Assembly: GCF_017815515.1 (NCBI RefSeq)
Contig: NZ_CP072611.1
Location: forward strand, 3,720,001-3,784,000
Source of the DNA: Aureimonas populi
Lineage (GTDB): Bacteria; Pseudomonadota; Alphaproteobacteria; Rhizobiales; Rhizobiaceae
DNA: 64,000 bases
Direction: 5' to 3'
The position numbers and the translations under genes are program-made. A model generated the notes under the pieces. That model was not told where the DNA came from, ran no database searches, and saw only the letters and a program-made list of their open reading frames with translations. Shown here one piece after another: positions 1 through 10,634 of this stretch. Numbering within the stretch: the stretch's first letter is position 1; the number at the start of each line of letters is the position of its first letter.

Positions 1-1
1 C

Positions 2-307
2 GAGCGCTGCAATATCTCCCTCGCGCAGGTCACGGGCCGGGGCGCGATGACCATCCGCACCTGGGAGCGCGGCGTCGGGCTGACGCGCGCCTGCGGCTCG
101 GCCGCCTGCGCGGCCGCCGTCTGCGGCGCGCGCACCGGGCGCACGGACAGGCGCGTCACCGTCACCGTGCCGGGCGGCGACCTCCTCATCGAATGGCGCG
201 AGGACGACCACGTGCTGATGACCGGGCCGGCGCAGTGGGAGTGGTCGGGAACGCTGGACCCCGCGACCGGCGACCATGTGCGCGACCGGCAGGAGGGCGC
301 GGCGTGA
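2..307 (+). CDS. dapF: Diaminopimelate epimerase, C-terminal part (5' end outside window)
   Basis: Converts LL- to meso-diaminopimelate in lysine and peptidoglycan precursor synthesis. The reading frame is open to the left edge, so only the last ~101 residues are present. They carry the second catalytic-cysteine region of the family ([12 protein letters not shown], preceded by ERGVGLT), which is diagnostic. The TGA stop overlaps the GTG of mtaB as GTGA, so the two are translationally coupled; dapF-mtaB-ftsY is a common order in Hyphomicrobiales. An internal ATG at 47 is not the true start, because the conserved sequence continues upstream of it. Confidence 0.93.
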   Translation, partial: ERCNISLAQVTGRGAMTIRTWERGVGLTRACGSAACAAAVCGARTGRTDRRVTVTVPGGDLLIEWREDDHVLMTGPAQWEWSGTLDPATGDHVRDRQEGAA

Positions 308-1590
308 GCGGCATCGAGGTCGTCTCCTTCGGCTGCCGCCTCAACACCTACGAGGCCGAGGTGATGAAGCGCGAGGCCGGCGCGGCGGGGCTGGGGGAGG
401 ACGGACGCAAGGCCATCCTCATCAATAGCTGCGCGGTGACGGGCGAGGCCGTGCGCCAGGCGCGCCAGGCCGTGCGCCGCGCGCGGCGCGAGAACCCGGA
501 CGCGCGCATCGTCGTCACCGGCTGCGCCGCGCAGACGGACGGGGCCAGCTTCGCCGCCATGGCCGAGGTGGACGCGGTTCTGGGTAACGAGGACAAGCTG
601 AAGGCCGCCAGCTACCGCGCCCTGCCCGATTTCGGCGTGTCGGCGCAGGAGAAGATCCTCGTCAACGACATCATGAGCGTGACCGAGACGGCCGGGCACA
701 TGGTGGACGCCATCGAGGGCCGCGCCCGCGCCATCGTGCAGGTGCAGAACGGCTGCGACCACCGCTGCACCTTCTGCATCATCCCCTTCGGACGCGGCAA
801 TTCGCGCTCCGTGCCGATGGGCGCGGCGGTGGACCAGATCAAGCGCCTTGTCGCCAACGGCTATCGCGAGGTGGTGCTGTCGGGGGTCGACATGACGAGC
901 TGGGGCGCGGACCTGCCCGGCAGGCCGAAGCTCGGCATCCTCGTGCAGTCCATCCTGCGCCACGTGCCCGATCTGGAGCGGCTGCGCCTGTCCTCCATCG
1001 ATTCGGTGGAGGCCGACGAGGCCCTGATCGAGGCCATCGGCTCGGAAAGGCGGCTGATGCCCCATCTCCACCTTTCGCTCCAGGCGGGCGACGACATGGT
1101 GCTCAAGCGCATGAAGCGCCGGCACCTGCGCGATGATTCGATCCGCTTCTGCCAGGACATGCGACAGGCCCGGCCAGACATCGTCTACGGTGCGGACCTC
1201 ATCGCCGGCTTCCCCACCGAGACGGAAGCCATGTTCGCCAACACGCTGAAGCTGGTGGAGGAATGCGGCCTGACGCATCTCCACGTCTTCCCCTTCTCCC
1301 CGCGCCAGGGCACGCCCGCCGCGCGGATGCCGCAGGTGGACCGGGCCGTCGCCAAGGAGCGGGCGGCCCGCTTGCGCGCGGCCGGGGCCAGGGCGGTGGA
1401 GCGGCACCTGCAATCGCGCCTCGGCACGCGCCAGCGCGTGCTGGTGGAGCGAGAGGGCCTGGGCCGCGCGGAGGACTTCACACTGGTTTCGCTGGCCCAT
1501 GGCCTCCCCGGCGAGGTCGCGGACACTATCATCATCGGGACGGAGCGCGAACGCCTGGTCGGCGTCCCGCCGCAAGCCGTCGCCGCCTGA
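304..1590 (+). CDS. mtaB: tRNA t6A37 methylthiotransferase MtaB
   Basis: Radical-SAM enzyme that adds a methylthio group to N6-threonylcarbamoyladenosine-37 of tRNAs. The 428-residue product has the N-terminal UPF0004 domain ([11 protein letters not shown] near residue 8, NSCAVT, VTGCAAQ: three cysteines for the first cluster) and the radical-SAM CxxxCxxC motif CDHRCTFC starting at residue 151. It ends with a TRAM-like region. The open frame runs further upstream, but GTG 304 is chosen because it overlaps the dapF stop by four bases and places the conserved FGCRLN motif at the family's usual distance from the N-terminus. Length is normal. Confidence 0.93.
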   Translation: MSGIEVVSFGCRLNTYEAEVMKREAGAAGLGEDGRKAILINSCAVTGEAVRQARQAVRRARRENPDARIVVTGCAAQTDGASFAAMAEVDAVLGNEDKLKAASYRALPDFGVSAQEKILVNDIMSVTETAGHMVDAIEGRARAIVQVQNGCDHRCTFCIIPFGRGNSRSVPMGAAVDQIKRLVANGYREVVLSGVDMTSWGADLPGRPKLGILVQSILRHVPDLERLRLSSIDSVEADEALIEAIGSERRLMPHLHLSLQAGDDMVLKRMKRRHLRDDSIRFCQDMRQARPDIVYGADLIAGFPTETEAMFANTLKLVEECGLTHLHVFPFSPRQGTPAARMPQVDRAVAKERAARLRAAGARAVERHLQSRLGTRQRVLVEREGLGRAEDFTLVSLAHGLPGEVADTIIIGTERERLVGVPPQAVAA

Positions 1591-1618
1591 CCAACACGGA
1601 AAAAGGACCCTATCGCCC

Positions 1619-3324
<1,706 letters not shown>

Positions 3325-3384
3325 CGCTTCCCATCGCGCGACCCTCGCTTCTATAAGGGCCGCAGACGCAACGGGGACAGGCGC

Positions 3385-4587
3385 ATGGCGCGGCCGGTGA
3401 CGACCATCGAGGACCTTCGGATCAAGGCGAAACGCCGCGTGCCGAAAATGTTCTACGACTACGCCGATTCCGGCTCGTGGACGGAAACGACCTATCGCGC
3501 CAACGAAACCGACTTCGCCGCCATCCGCCTGCGCCAGCGCGTGGCGGTGGACATGCGCAACCGCTCGCTCGCCTCCACCATGGCCGGGCAGCCGGTCTCC
3601 ATGCCCGTCGCGCTCGCGCCCACGGGACTGACGGGGATGCAGCACGCGGACGGCGAAATCCTGGCGGCGAAGGCCGCCGAGAAGGCGGGCATCCCCTTCA
3701 CGCTTTCCACCATGAGCATCTGCTCCATCGAGGATGTAGCCGAGCACACGACCAGGCCCTTCTGGTTCCAGCTCTACGTGATGAAGGACCGCGCCTTCGC
3801 GCGCGCGCTGATGGACCGGGCGAAGGCGGCGGGATGCTCGGCGCTGGTGCTGACCCTCGACCTCCAGGTCCTCGGCCAGCGGCACAAGGACATCGTGAAC
3901 GGGCTGACGACGCCGCCCAAGCCGACGCTCGCCAACATTCTGAACCTCGCCACCAAGCCGCATTGGTGCCTGGGGATGCTGGGCACGAACCGGCGCACCT
4001 TCCGCAACATCGCCGGCCACGCCGAGGGCGTTTCGGACATGAGCTCGCTCTCTGCCTGGACGGCCGAGCAGTTCGACCCCGCCCTGTCGTGGGACGATGT
4101 GAAGGAAATCAAGGATTACTGGGGCGGCACGCTGATCCTCAAGGGCATTCTGGACGCCGAGGACGCGCGGAACGCGGCCGCCAGCGGCGCGGACGCCATC
4201 ATCGTCTCCAACCATGGCGGGCGCCAGCTCGACGGAGCGCTCTCCTCCATCGCCGCCCTGCCCGCTATCGTGGAGGCGGTGGGCGAAAGGATCGAGGTGC
4301 TGATGGACGGCGGCGTGCGCACCGGGCAGGACGTGCTGAAGGCCGTGGCGCTGGGAGCGAAGGGCGTGTTCATCGGCCGCGCCTTCCTCTATGGCCTGGG
4401 AGCGGGCGGTCAGGCCGGCGTCGAGAAGGCCATCGAGATCATCGCCAAGGAGCTCGACGTGACCATGGCGCTGTGCGGGCATCGCGACATCGGCAATGTC
4501 GGCAAGGAGATCCTCGTGCCCGGCACGTACCCCACCGCCGAGCCGGCGCCCTTCCTGCGCGGCGCGGCGGCGCCCGGCACCGCCTGA
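3385..4587 (+). CDS. lldD: FMN-dependent alpha-hydroxy-acid (L-lactate) dehydrogenase
   Basis: Oxidises L-lactate or a similar 2-hydroxyacid to the keto acid with FMN, probably delivering electrons to the respiratory chain. At 400 residues it is full length for the family. It has the N-terminal FMN_dh entry ([13 protein letters not shown]), the FMN-binding [10 protein letters not shown], the substrate-arginine/catalytic-histidine motif [10 protein letters not shown] (His277), and the phosphate-binding [11 protein letters not shown] and [11 protein letters not shown]. It sits alone between ftsY (60-bp gap) and yciB, which are usually neighbours in this order, so it may be a lineage-specific insertion. 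LldD versus another hydroxyacid oxidase cannot be settled from sequence alone. Confidence 0.85.
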   Translation: MARPVTTIEDLRIKAKRRVPKMFYDYADSGSWTETTYRANETDFAAIRLRQRVAVDMRNRSLASTMAGQPVSMPVALAPTGLTGMQHADGEILAAKAAEKAGIPFTLSTMSICSIEDVAEHTTRPFWFQLYVMKDRAFARALMDRAKAAGCSALVLTLDLQVLGQRHKDIVNGLTTPPKPTLANILNLATKPHWCLGMLGTNRRTFRNIAGHAEGVSDMSSLSAWTAEQFDPALSWDDVKEIKDYWGGTLILKGILDAEDARNAAASGADAIIVSNHGGRQLDGALSSIAALPAIVEAVGERIEVLMDGGVRTGQDVLKAVALGAKGVFIGRAFLYGLGAGGQAGVEKAIEIIAKELDVTMALCGHRDIGNVGKEILVPGTYPTAEPAPFLRGAAAPGTA

Positions 4588-4642
4588 AAATAGGCGGCTT
4601 GCGCCCCCATATCGGGACGAGAGAGACGAGACAGAGGTTTTC

Positions 4643-5296
4643 ATGAGCGAGCGCATCGTCGAACAGGGCCCGAACGCCCCGGGCAAGCCGCAGATCAACC
4701 CGCTCCTGAAGTTCGCGCTGGAGCTGGGGCCGCTCGTGGTCTTCTTCTTCGCCAACAATCGCGCCGAGTGGGTGGTGGAGGCGTTTCCGGCGCTCGGCGC
4801 GCTTGGCGGGCCGCTCTTCGTGGCGACGGGCCTCTTCATGGTCGCCACCCTCGCCGCGCTCGCCGTATCCTATGCGCTGACGAAGACGCTGCCGATGATG
4901 CCCATCGTCTCGGGGGTCTTCGTTCTCGTGTTCGGCGCGCTGACGCTCTGGCTCCAGGACGAGCTTTTCATCAAGATGAAGCCGACCATCGTCAACGGCA
5001 TCTTCGCCGCCATCCTCCTCGGCGGCCTCCTCTTCGGCAAGGCGCTGCTGGGCTATGTCTTCGACCAGGCCTTCAAGCTCGACCAGGAGGGTTGGCGCAA
5101 GCTCACGCTGCGCTGGGGGCTGTTCTTCATCTTCCTCGCGATCCTGAACGAAGCCGTATGGCGCTTCACCTCCACAGACTTCTGGGTGGCCTTCAAGGTC
5201 TGGGGCACCATGCCGCTCACCATCGGCTTCATGCTCATGCAGATGCCGCTCCTGAAGCGCCATTCGCTGGAGCCGCTTTTCGAAGAACGGCGCTAG
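4643..5296 (+). CDS. yciB: Inner membrane septation protein YciB/IspZ
   Basis: Polytopic inner-membrane protein of the YciB (septation protein A) family, linked to cell-envelope integrity and septation. The 217-residue product starts at ATG 4643 behind AGAGG. It contains the family hallmarks [20 protein letters not shown], a run of about five to six hydrophobic segments, [12 protein letters not shown], and the C-terminal [13 protein letters not shown]. The frame is open further upstream into lldD, but only this start gives the conserved N-terminus. It is close to ftsY as in many alphaproteobacteria. Confidence 0.92.
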   Translation: MSERIVEQGPNAPGKPQINPLLKFALELGPLVVFFFANNRAEWVVEAFPALGALGGPLFVATGLFMVATLAALAVSYALTKTLPMMPIVSGVFVLVFGALTLWLQDELFIKMKPTIVNGIFAAILLGGLLFGKALLGYVFDQAFKLDQEGWRKLTLRWGLFFIFLAILNEAVWRFTSTDFWVAFKVWGTMPLTIGFMLMQMPLLKRHSLEPLFEERR

Positions 5297-5360
5297 CCAG
5301 GCTATTGCCGAAGCTCCTTCGCCTCCCCAGCTTGGGTCTCACCAACGAAATGAGGCGGCC

Positions 5361-6179
5361 ATGATCGACGCGCAGCGACTTCTCGACCAGTTTCTCGGCA
5401 CCGGGCAGGCAAGGCCCGGCGGCGTCGGAAGCACGCAAGGGGCCGGAAGCGGCCTGCCCGGCGGGCTGGACAAGATCCTGAGCGGAGCCCTTGGCGGGTC
5501 GGGCGGTCGCGGGGGCGGACTGGGCGGAAGCCTCGGCGGGCTGGGCGGCCAGATTCCCACCGCGCTCGCGGGCGGTCTGGCCGGCTATCTCCTGCGCGGC
5601 AAGAACGCCAAGAAGCTGGGCGGCAGCGCCATCAAGCTGGGCGGCCTCGCGCTGGTGGCGGGCCTCGGCTACAAGGCTTGGCAGAACTATCAGGCCAGCC
5701 AGGGCGGTGGCGCCGGCGCGGCAGGCGGCTTCGGCTCGCAAGGGGCGCTGCCGCGTCCGGTGCCGGCCGGCGAGGTTCCTTCCGCGCAGGGCACCGTCTT
5801 CCTGCCGCCCGAGAGCGAGGCGGACAAGCGCGCGCGCCTGCTCCTTTCCGCGATGATCGCCGCGGCCAAGGCGGACGGCTATATCGACGCCGGCGAGGAA
5901 CAGGCGATCTTCGGGCGGATCGACGAGCTTCAGCTCGACCCGGAGGAAAAGGGCCTCCTGATGGACGAGATGCGCCGGCCCCGGAGCATCGACGATTTGG
6001 TGGCCGAGGCGAGCGCCCCGGAAATCGCCGTCGAGGTCTACCTGGCCTCGGTCCTGGCGGTGGATGCCGACCACCCGGCCGAGCGCGCCTATCTGGCCAT
6101 GCTGGCCGCACGGCTCGGCCTGGAAGACAGCCTCGTGGAGGAAATCCGCCGCACGGCCGAGGAAGCGAAGACCGCCTGA
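5361..6179 (+). CDS. TerB-like / DUF533 family protein
   Basis: A 272-residue protein related to E. coli YebE (DUF533), which has a tellurite-resistance TerB-like fold at its C-terminus. Residues 1-15 form a short helix. Residues 16-75 are glycine-rich (repeated GGLGG-type sequence), followed by one hydrophobic stretch near residue 75-110 that could be a membrane segment. The TerB-like helical domain fills about residues 155-270 (AMIAAAKADGYIDAGEEQAI; acidic, all-alpha). The molecular role is unknown; members are often envelope-stress genes. It stands alone, 64 bp after yciB. Confidence 0.8.
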   Translation: MIDAQRLLDQFLGTGQARPGGVGSTQGAGSGLPGGLDKILSGALGGSGGRGGGLGGSLGGLGGQIPTALAGGLAGYLLRGKNAKKLGGSAIKLGGLALVAGLGYKAWQNYQASQGGGAGAAGGFGSQGALPRPVPAGEVPSAQGTVFLPPESEADKRARLLLSAMIAAAKADGYIDAGEEQAIFGRIDELQLDPEEKGLLMDEMRRPRSIDDLVAEASAPEIAVEVYLASVLAVDADHPAERAYLAMLAARLGLEDSLVEEIRRTAEEAKTA

Positions 6180-6285
6180 GGCACGCCGAACGCGATTGAC
6201 CGGGCAGGAGAAGCGGCCTAGGCCACGATCCTGCGCCGGAAGAGGGCAAGGGCCCGGTGTCCGGCATCGAAGGATCGGCGCCGCG

Positions 6286-7506
6286 ATGTCTGTTTCCCCC
6301 TCCTCCCCCGTCCGCAATCCGTGGATCGTGCTGGCCTGCGCGGCGACGATCGTTACCATCGCCATGGGCATTCGCCAGTCGTCCGGCCTCTTCCTGCGGC
6401 CGATCGAGCTGGAGCTGGGGGTCGGGCGCGAAGCCTTCGGCCTCGCCATCGCGGTGCAGAACCTGATTCTGGGGCTCGCCCAGCCTTTCATCGGCGCGCT
6501 GGCGGACAGGCACGGGGCGGGCCGCGTGGCGGCGGCCGGGGCGGCGGTCTATGCGCTGGGCCTGATCCTCGCCTCGCAAAGCGCGACCGCGCTCGGCCTC
6601 AACCTCACTCTGGGCTTCCTCGTCGGCCTCGCCATGACCGGCGTCACCTTCGTCGTCGTCATCGGCGCGGCCGCGCGGGCGGTGCCACCCGAAAAGCGCG
6701 GGCTCGCCGCCGGCATCGTCACCGCCGGCGGCTCCTTCGGCCAGTTCCTGCTCGTGCCGCTGGCGCAGGGGCTCATCGGCTCGTTCGGCTGGCGCGAGAC
6801 CTTCCTCATCTTCGCCGCGCTGGCGGCCGCCATCGCGGTGCTCGCCATCGGCATTGCGGGCCGGCCGAGGCAGCAGGCGGGCATCTCCACCCAGTCCTTC
6901 GGCGAGGCCCTGCGGGAGGCCTCGGGCCATTCGGGCTTCTGGCTGCTCAATGGAGGCTTCTTCGTCTGCGGCTTCCACGTCGCGTTCATCGGCACGCATC
7001 TGCCGGCCTTCCTCGCCGATCGCGGGCTCGATCCGGCCGTGGGCGCTCGCGCACTCGCGCTGATCGGCCTGTTCAACATCATCGGTTCCTATCTCTTCGG
7101 TCTCTCAGCCGACCGGTTCCGCAAGAAATACGTCCTGTCGGGCATCTATTTCGGGCGCGCGGCCATCATGGCCCTCTTTCTCTCGGTGCCCTTCTCGCCC
7201 CTTTCCGCCACGCTGTTCGCCGCCGCCATGGGCTTTCTGTGGCTCGGCACCGTGCCGCTGACCAGCGGGCTCGTGGGGCAGATCTTCGGGGTGCGCTATC
7301 TGTCGACGCTCTTCGGCATCGTCTTCCTCTTCCACCAGCTCGGCGCGTTCTTCGGCGCCTGGGCGGCCGGTCTTGCCTATGAGGCGACCGGCTCCTACGA
7401 TCTGGCCTGGACCGCCTCGATCGCTCTCGCGCTCATGGCGGGCCTCCTCAACTGGCCGATCCGCGACGCGCCGGTGGCGCGGCTTTCGATGGAGGGCGCG
7501 CGATGA
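6286..7506 (+). CDS. MFS transporter
   Basis: A 406-residue major facilitator with about 12 hydrophobic segments, starting at ATG 6286 (MSVSPSSPVRNPWIVLA). The loop 2-3 motif of MFS proteins is visible as GALADRHGAGRV, and a second related loop as GLSADRFRKKY. It resembles the oxalate/formate and monocarboxylate-type MFS families (GIRQSSGLFLRPIELELG), but the substrate cannot be assigned. The frame opens earlier, into the DUF533 gene, without a plausible start. Its stop overlaps the next small ORF as ATGA. Confidence 0.85.
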   Translation: MSVSPSSPVRNPWIVLACAATIVTIAMGIRQSSGLFLRPIELELGVGREAFGLAIAVQNLILGLAQPFIGALADRHGAGRVAAAGAAVYALGLILASQSATALGLNLTLGFLVGLAMTGVTFVVVIGAAARAVPPEKRGLAAGIVTAGGSFGQFLLVPLAQGLIGSFGWRETFLIFAALAAAIAVLAIGIAGRPRQQAGISTQSFGEALREASGHSGFWLLNGGFFVCGFHVAFIGTHLPAFLADRGLDPAVGARALALIGLFNIIGSYLFGLSADRFRKKYVLSGIYFGRAAIMALFLSVPFSPLSATLFAAAMGFLWLGTVPLTSGLVGQIFGVRYLSTLFGIVFLFHQLGAFFGAWAAGLAYEATGSYDLAWTASIALALMAGLLNWPIRDAPVARLSMEGAR

Positions 7507-7628
7507 CGAGCCCGCAGTCCCTGATCGCCCACGGCGCGGCGCTCGCGCTGGCGCTGTTCGGACTTACCCTGTGGGACGCGCAGGGCGCCGGGATCATCCG
7601 CGACGCGGTCTTCTCGTTCTGCCTCTAA
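7503..7628 (+). CDS. Small hydrophobic ORF coupled to the MFS gene
   Basis: A 41-codon ORF whose ATG overlaps the MFS stop (ATGA). The predicted peptide MTSPQSLIAHGAALALALFG... carries one hydrophobic segment (about residues 8-24), a TLWDAQGAG stretch and a C-terminal VFSFCL. No family is recognised. The four-base overlap is the usual sign of translational coupling in this genome. The stop codon lies exactly at the left tip of the palindromic repeat 7626-7731, so the original reading frame may have been longer. It could be a single-span membrane peptide or chance coding. Confidence 0.4.
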   Translation: MTSPQSLIAHGAALALALFGLTLWDAQGAGIIRDAVFSFCL

Positions 7629-7731
7629 AGCAGTTCCAGCAAGAGCGGGAACCGATTTCGCGTTCGCATTGCGTGGAAACGAACAGATGGAGCATTGGAG
7701 GCGATCCGGTTGTCACCGGAAATGTTTTAGC
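7626..7731. repeat. RIME-like palindromic intergenic element
   Basis: About 106 bp bounded by imperfect inverted ends (TAAAGCAGTTCC at 7626-7637 and GGAAATGTTTTA at 7718-7729). It has an internal perfect hairpin CCGGT-TGTC-ACCGG (7706-7719), and its A/T content is higher than in the flanking genes. Sequence style and length match the rhizobial intergenic mosaic (RIME-type) elements that are scattered in Hyphomicrobiales genomes. Its two tips supply the TAA stop of the rightward small ORF and the TAA stop of the leftward ccmG. As a large hairpin between convergent genes it may also act as a bidirectional terminator. Confidence 0.7.
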
Positions 7732-8299
7732 GCGCCAGCGAAGCCTCCAAAGCGGGGATGAGGCCGGTGTCCACGGAGGCTTGCGTCAGGGGCCCCGTCT
7801 GCTTCCAGAGGATCGTCCCGTCGGCGGAAACGAGGAAGGTTTCGGGCACGCCGTAGACGCCCCAGTCGATCGTCGCCGCACCCGTTCCGTCGACGCCGAT
7901 GGCATCGAAGGGATTGCCCAGCTCGTCCAGAAAGGCGAGGGCCCGGTCCGGCCTGTCCTTGTAGTTGATCGCCGCCAGATCGAGCCGCGAATCCTCCCCG
8001 AGCGCCATAAGCATGGGATGCTCCTGCCGGCAGGGCCCGCACCAGGACGCGAACACGTTCACCAGCACGGGCCGGCCCGTGCCGCCCGAGGGCAGTTCCA
8101 GCGCCGGCACCGCGGCGCCCTCCAGCGGCGGCAGGGAGGTCTGCGGCGCCGGGCGGCCGATCAGCACCGAGGGAAGCGCCTGCGGGTCGCGCCCCGACAG
8201 GAGCTGCGTGAGGAAGATCGCCGCCAGCGCCCCGAAGACGAGCAGCGGAAGCGCCACGAGAAAGGGGCGGCGGCGGGCAGCGGCGGCGGGCGCGGTCAC
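7727..8299 (-). CDS. ccmG: Cytochrome c biogenesis thiol:disulfide oxidoreductase CcmG/DsbE
   Basis: Periplasm-facing thioredoxin-like protein that reduces apocytochrome c (or its CcmH partner) before heme ligation. The 190-residue product has an N-terminal signal anchor (PFLVALPLLVFGALAAIFL), the redox motif WCGPC with Cys87/Cys90, and the thioredoxin cis-proline region GVYGVPETFLV. GTG 8299 is chosen because it overlaps the ccmD stop (GTGA); the longer upstream frame is antisense to nothing conserved and includes ccmD sequence. Last gene of the ccmABCDG operon; its stop codon comes from the adjacent palindromic repeat. Confidence 0.93.
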   Translation of the reverse strand: MTAPAAAARRRPFLVALPLLVFGALAAIFLTQLLSGRDPQALPSVLIGRPAPQTSLPPLEGAAVPALELPSGGTGRPVLVNVFASWCGPCRQEHPMLMALGEDSRLDLAAINYKDRPDRALAFLDELGNPFDAIGVDGTGAATIDWGVYGVPETFLVSADGTILWKQTGPLTQASVDTGLIPALEASLAR

Positions 8300-8472
8300 G
8301 CCGCCCCCTCGCGCGGCCTGGCTGAGGAACGGCGACGCACGCCCATCTCTTCCAGGCTCGCCAGCCGGGCGCGCGCGGCGCGCGCGTCCAGGAACACCCA
8401 CAGCCCGAGGCCGGCCAGCGCCAGGCCCGAGAAACCGTAGGCCGAGACGACATAGACGAGATAATCGCCCAT
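8296..8472 (-). CDS. ccmD: Heme exporter accessory protein CcmD
   Basis: A 58-residue single-span membrane protein that helps release holo-CcmE from the CcmABC complex. It starts MGDYLVYVVSAYGFSGLALA, has one transmembrane helix and a basic cytoplasmic tail (DARAARARLASLEEMGVRRR), the typical CcmD pattern. It begins five bases after the ccmC stop and overlaps ccmG by four bases. It is easily missed because a longer open frame covers it. Confidence 0.9.
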   Translation of the reverse strand: MGDYLVYVVSAYGFSGLALAGLGLWVFLDARAARARLASLEEMGVRRRSSARPREGAA

Positions 8473-8477
8473 CGGCC

Positions 8478-9233
8478 CTACTCCCCAGCCCCGCGCGCCG
8501 CGCGCCGCGAGAGGGCGTGGACGCGCCGGCGCACGACCTCCGTCCGCATGACGGTGAGATGCAGCGCCAGGAAAAGCAGCGAGACGCCGAGCGCGACGAG
8601 CAGGAGCGGCTGAAGATAGACGCCCGGCATGGCCGGCCCCGCCGCGCGGATGACGCTCGCGGGCTGGTGCAGCGTGTTCCACCAGTCCACCGAGAACTTG
8701 ATGATCGGGATGTTGACGAAGCCGACCAGAACGAGGATTGCCGCCGGGCGCCCCGCGCGGCCCGGCTCCTCGAAGGCGCGCGTCAGGCCGATCAGCCCCA
8801 GATACATCAGGAAGAGCACGAAGACGCTCGTCAGCCGCGCATCCCATACCCACCACGTGCCCCACATGGGGTGGCCCCAGATGGAGCCGGTGAGCAGCGC
8901 CAGCGCGGTGAACACGGCGCCCAGCGGGGCGGCCGCCTTGATGGCGACATCCGCCAGCGGATGGCGCCAGACGAGCACGCCCAGCGCCGAAACGCTCATC
9001 ACGCTCCACACCATCATGGAGGCCCAGGCGAAGGGCACGTGGACGAACATGATCTTGACCGTCTCGCCCTGCTGGTAGTCCGGCGGAACGGTGAGGCCGA
9101 GCCACAGGCCGAAGCCGAGCGCGAGAAGCGCGGCCCCGTAGACCCACGGCTGCACGCGCGCCGACAGCTCCATGAAGCGCGTCGGGTTGGCGAGTGCGGA
9201 GACGCTCCAGCGTCTGGCGGCGATGTCGCTCAT
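8478..9233 (-). CDS. ccmC: Heme exporter/handling membrane protein CcmC
   Basis: Heme-handling protein family membrane subunit that transfers heme to the chaperone CcmE. The 251-residue protein has six hydrophobic segments and the tryptophan-rich heme-binding loop (WGTWWVWDARLTS). Conserved histidines lie in the periplasmic loops (MFVHVPFAW before, WWNTLHQPAS after). ATG 9233 (MSDIAARRW) is preferred to a further upstream in-frame start. Third gene of the ccm operon, 94 bp after ccmB. Confidence 0.94.
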   Translation of the reverse strand: MSDIAARRWSVSALANPTRFMELSARVQPWVYGAALLALGFGLWLGLTVPPDYQQGETVKIMFVHVPFAWASMMVWSVMSVSALGVLVWRHPLADVAIKAAAPLGAVFTALALLTGSIWGHPMWGTWWVWDARLTSVFVLFLMYLGLIGLTRAFEEPGRAGRPAAILVLVGFVNIPIIKFSVDWWNTLHQPASVIRAAGPAMPGVYLQPLLLVALGVSLLFLALHLTVMRTEVVRRRVHALSRRAARGAGE

Positions 9234-9327
9234 GGAATCGTTCTTAGATAATCCCGGCCGCCCCCGCAAATCCCGATATCGTCAGCCGCCCGAGCCAGCG
9301 GCAGGCCATGCCCCGCTTCCCTCCCTG

Positions 9328-9984
9328 TCAGTCGGCCGAGGCCCTGAGGGCCGCGGCCGAGGCCCACGGCCCGATGACGGCGAAGAACAGCGTCAGCGCC
9401 GCGAGCAGCATCAGGGGCGGGCCGAAGGCTGCCCCGGCGGCGGCGGCCTGCGCCACGCCGACGCCGAAGATCAGAACCGGCATGGCCAGCGGCAGGACCA
9501 GCACCGACACGAGCAGCCCGCCGCGCGGCAGCGCGACCGCCACCGAAGCCCCCACCGCGCCGACGAGGACCAGCGCGGGCGTGCCGACCAGCAGGCTGAC
9601 GAAGACGGCGAGGATGCTTCCCGGCGCCAGCGCCAGAAACAGGCCGAGCAGCGGGCTTGCCAGCACCAGCGGCAGGACGCAGGCGAGCCACAGCGCCGCG
9701 CACTTGGCCGCGACCGTCAGCGCCAGCGGCATGGGGCCGGCGATGAGGAGGTCGAGGGAGCCGTCCTCCCGGTCGGCCTGGAACAGCCGGTCGAGAGCGA
9801 GAAGCGTGGCCAGCAGCGCACCGATCCAGAGGATCGCCGGCCCCACGCGCGACAGGAGCGCAAGGTCCGGCCCGAGGCCGAAGGGAATGGTGGCGATGAC
9901 GGCGAGGAAGAAGACGAGCCCCGTCGCCGCCCCGCCGCCGCCTGCAAGATGGGCGGCCATGTCGCGCCGGATCACCGCCATCAT
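9328..9984 (-). CDS. ccmB: Heme exporter permease CcmB
   Basis: Membrane subunit of the CcmAB ABC complex that drives heme delivery to CcmE in cytochrome c maturation. The 218-residue sequence has six hydrophobic segments and family motifs FQADREDGSLDLL (cytoplasmic loop contacting CcmA), KCAALWLACVLPLV and PLAMPVLIFGVG. Its first ATG overlaps the ccmA stop by four bases (ATGA); a second ATG follows immediately. Confidence 0.93.
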   Translation of the reverse strand: MMAVIRRDMAAHLAGGGGAATGLVFFLAVIATIPFGLGPDLALLSRVGPAILWIGALLATLLALDRLFQADREDGSLDLLIAGPMPLALTVAAKCAALWLACVLPLVLASPLLGLFLALAPGSILAVFVSLLVGTPALVLVGAVGASVAVALPRGGLLVSVLVLPLAMPVLIFGVGVAQAAAAGAAFGPPLMLLAALTLFFAVIGPWASAAALRASAD

Positions 9985-10634
9985 GGCCGGTCCTCCTGCG
10001 GCGGGGCGGCCAGCTCGACGCGCAGCCCCTCGACGCCGAGCGGCTGGTGAGTGGCCGCCACGATCAGCCCGCCGCCTTCAAGATGCGCCTGCGCCAGACG
10101 GGCGAAGCGGGCCTGCGATTTGGCGTCCAGCGCGGCCGTGGGCTCGTCGAGAAGCCAGAGCGGGCGCGGCACGAGCAGAAGCCGGGCGATGGCCGCGCGC
10201 CGCTGCTGGCCGGACGAGAGATGCCCAACCGAAAGCCCGGACAGCCCCGGCAGGCCCACCGCCTCCAGCCCGGCTTCGACGGCGCCCGTCGCCTCTCGCG
10301 ACTCGCCGCCCAGGAAGCGGTGCCAGAAGGCGAGTTCGTCGAAGAGCCGAGCCCCGGCGCGCAGGCCGTTGCGATGGCCGAGATAATGGGCGATCTCGCC
10401 GACTTGGCGAGCGGGCTCACCGTCCGGCGCCAGCGCCCCGCCGAGGCGCACCTGGCCGCGCAACGGCGGCAGTAGCCCCGCCAGCGTGCGGATGAGGGTG
10501 GACTTGCCGGCGCCGTTCGGCCCCGTGACGATCAGCGCCTCGCCCGATGCCAGCCTCAGGTCGAGCGGGGCGCCCAGCGCCTCCCCGCCCCGCCCCGTCG
10601 TCAGCCCTTCCAGGGTGATGGTGATCGCGCCCAT
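9981..10634 (-). CDS. ccmA: Heme exporter ATPase CcmA
   Basis: ATP-binding subunit of the CcmABCD complex. The 217-residue product shows Walker A GPNGAGKST, signature LSSGQQRR, Walker B WLLDEPT and the switch histidine ATHQP. ATG 10634 (MGAITITLEG) is selected; an in-frame extension to 10739 adds a basic, non-conserved peptide lying in the acnA-ccmA promoter region. First gene of ccmABCDG, transcribed away from acnA; this pairing is frequent in Hyphomicrobiales. Confidence 0.93.
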   Translation of the reverse strand: MGAITITLEGLTTGRGGEALGAPLDLRLASGEALIVTGPNGAGKSTLIRTLAGLLPPLRGQVRLGGALAPDGEPARQVGEIAHYLGHRNGLRAGARLFDELAFWHRFLGGESREATGAVEAGLEAVGLPGLSGLSVGHLSSGQQRRAAIARLLLVPRPLWLLDEPTAALDAKSQARFARLAQAHLEGGGLIVAATHQPLGVEGLRVELAAPPQEDRP

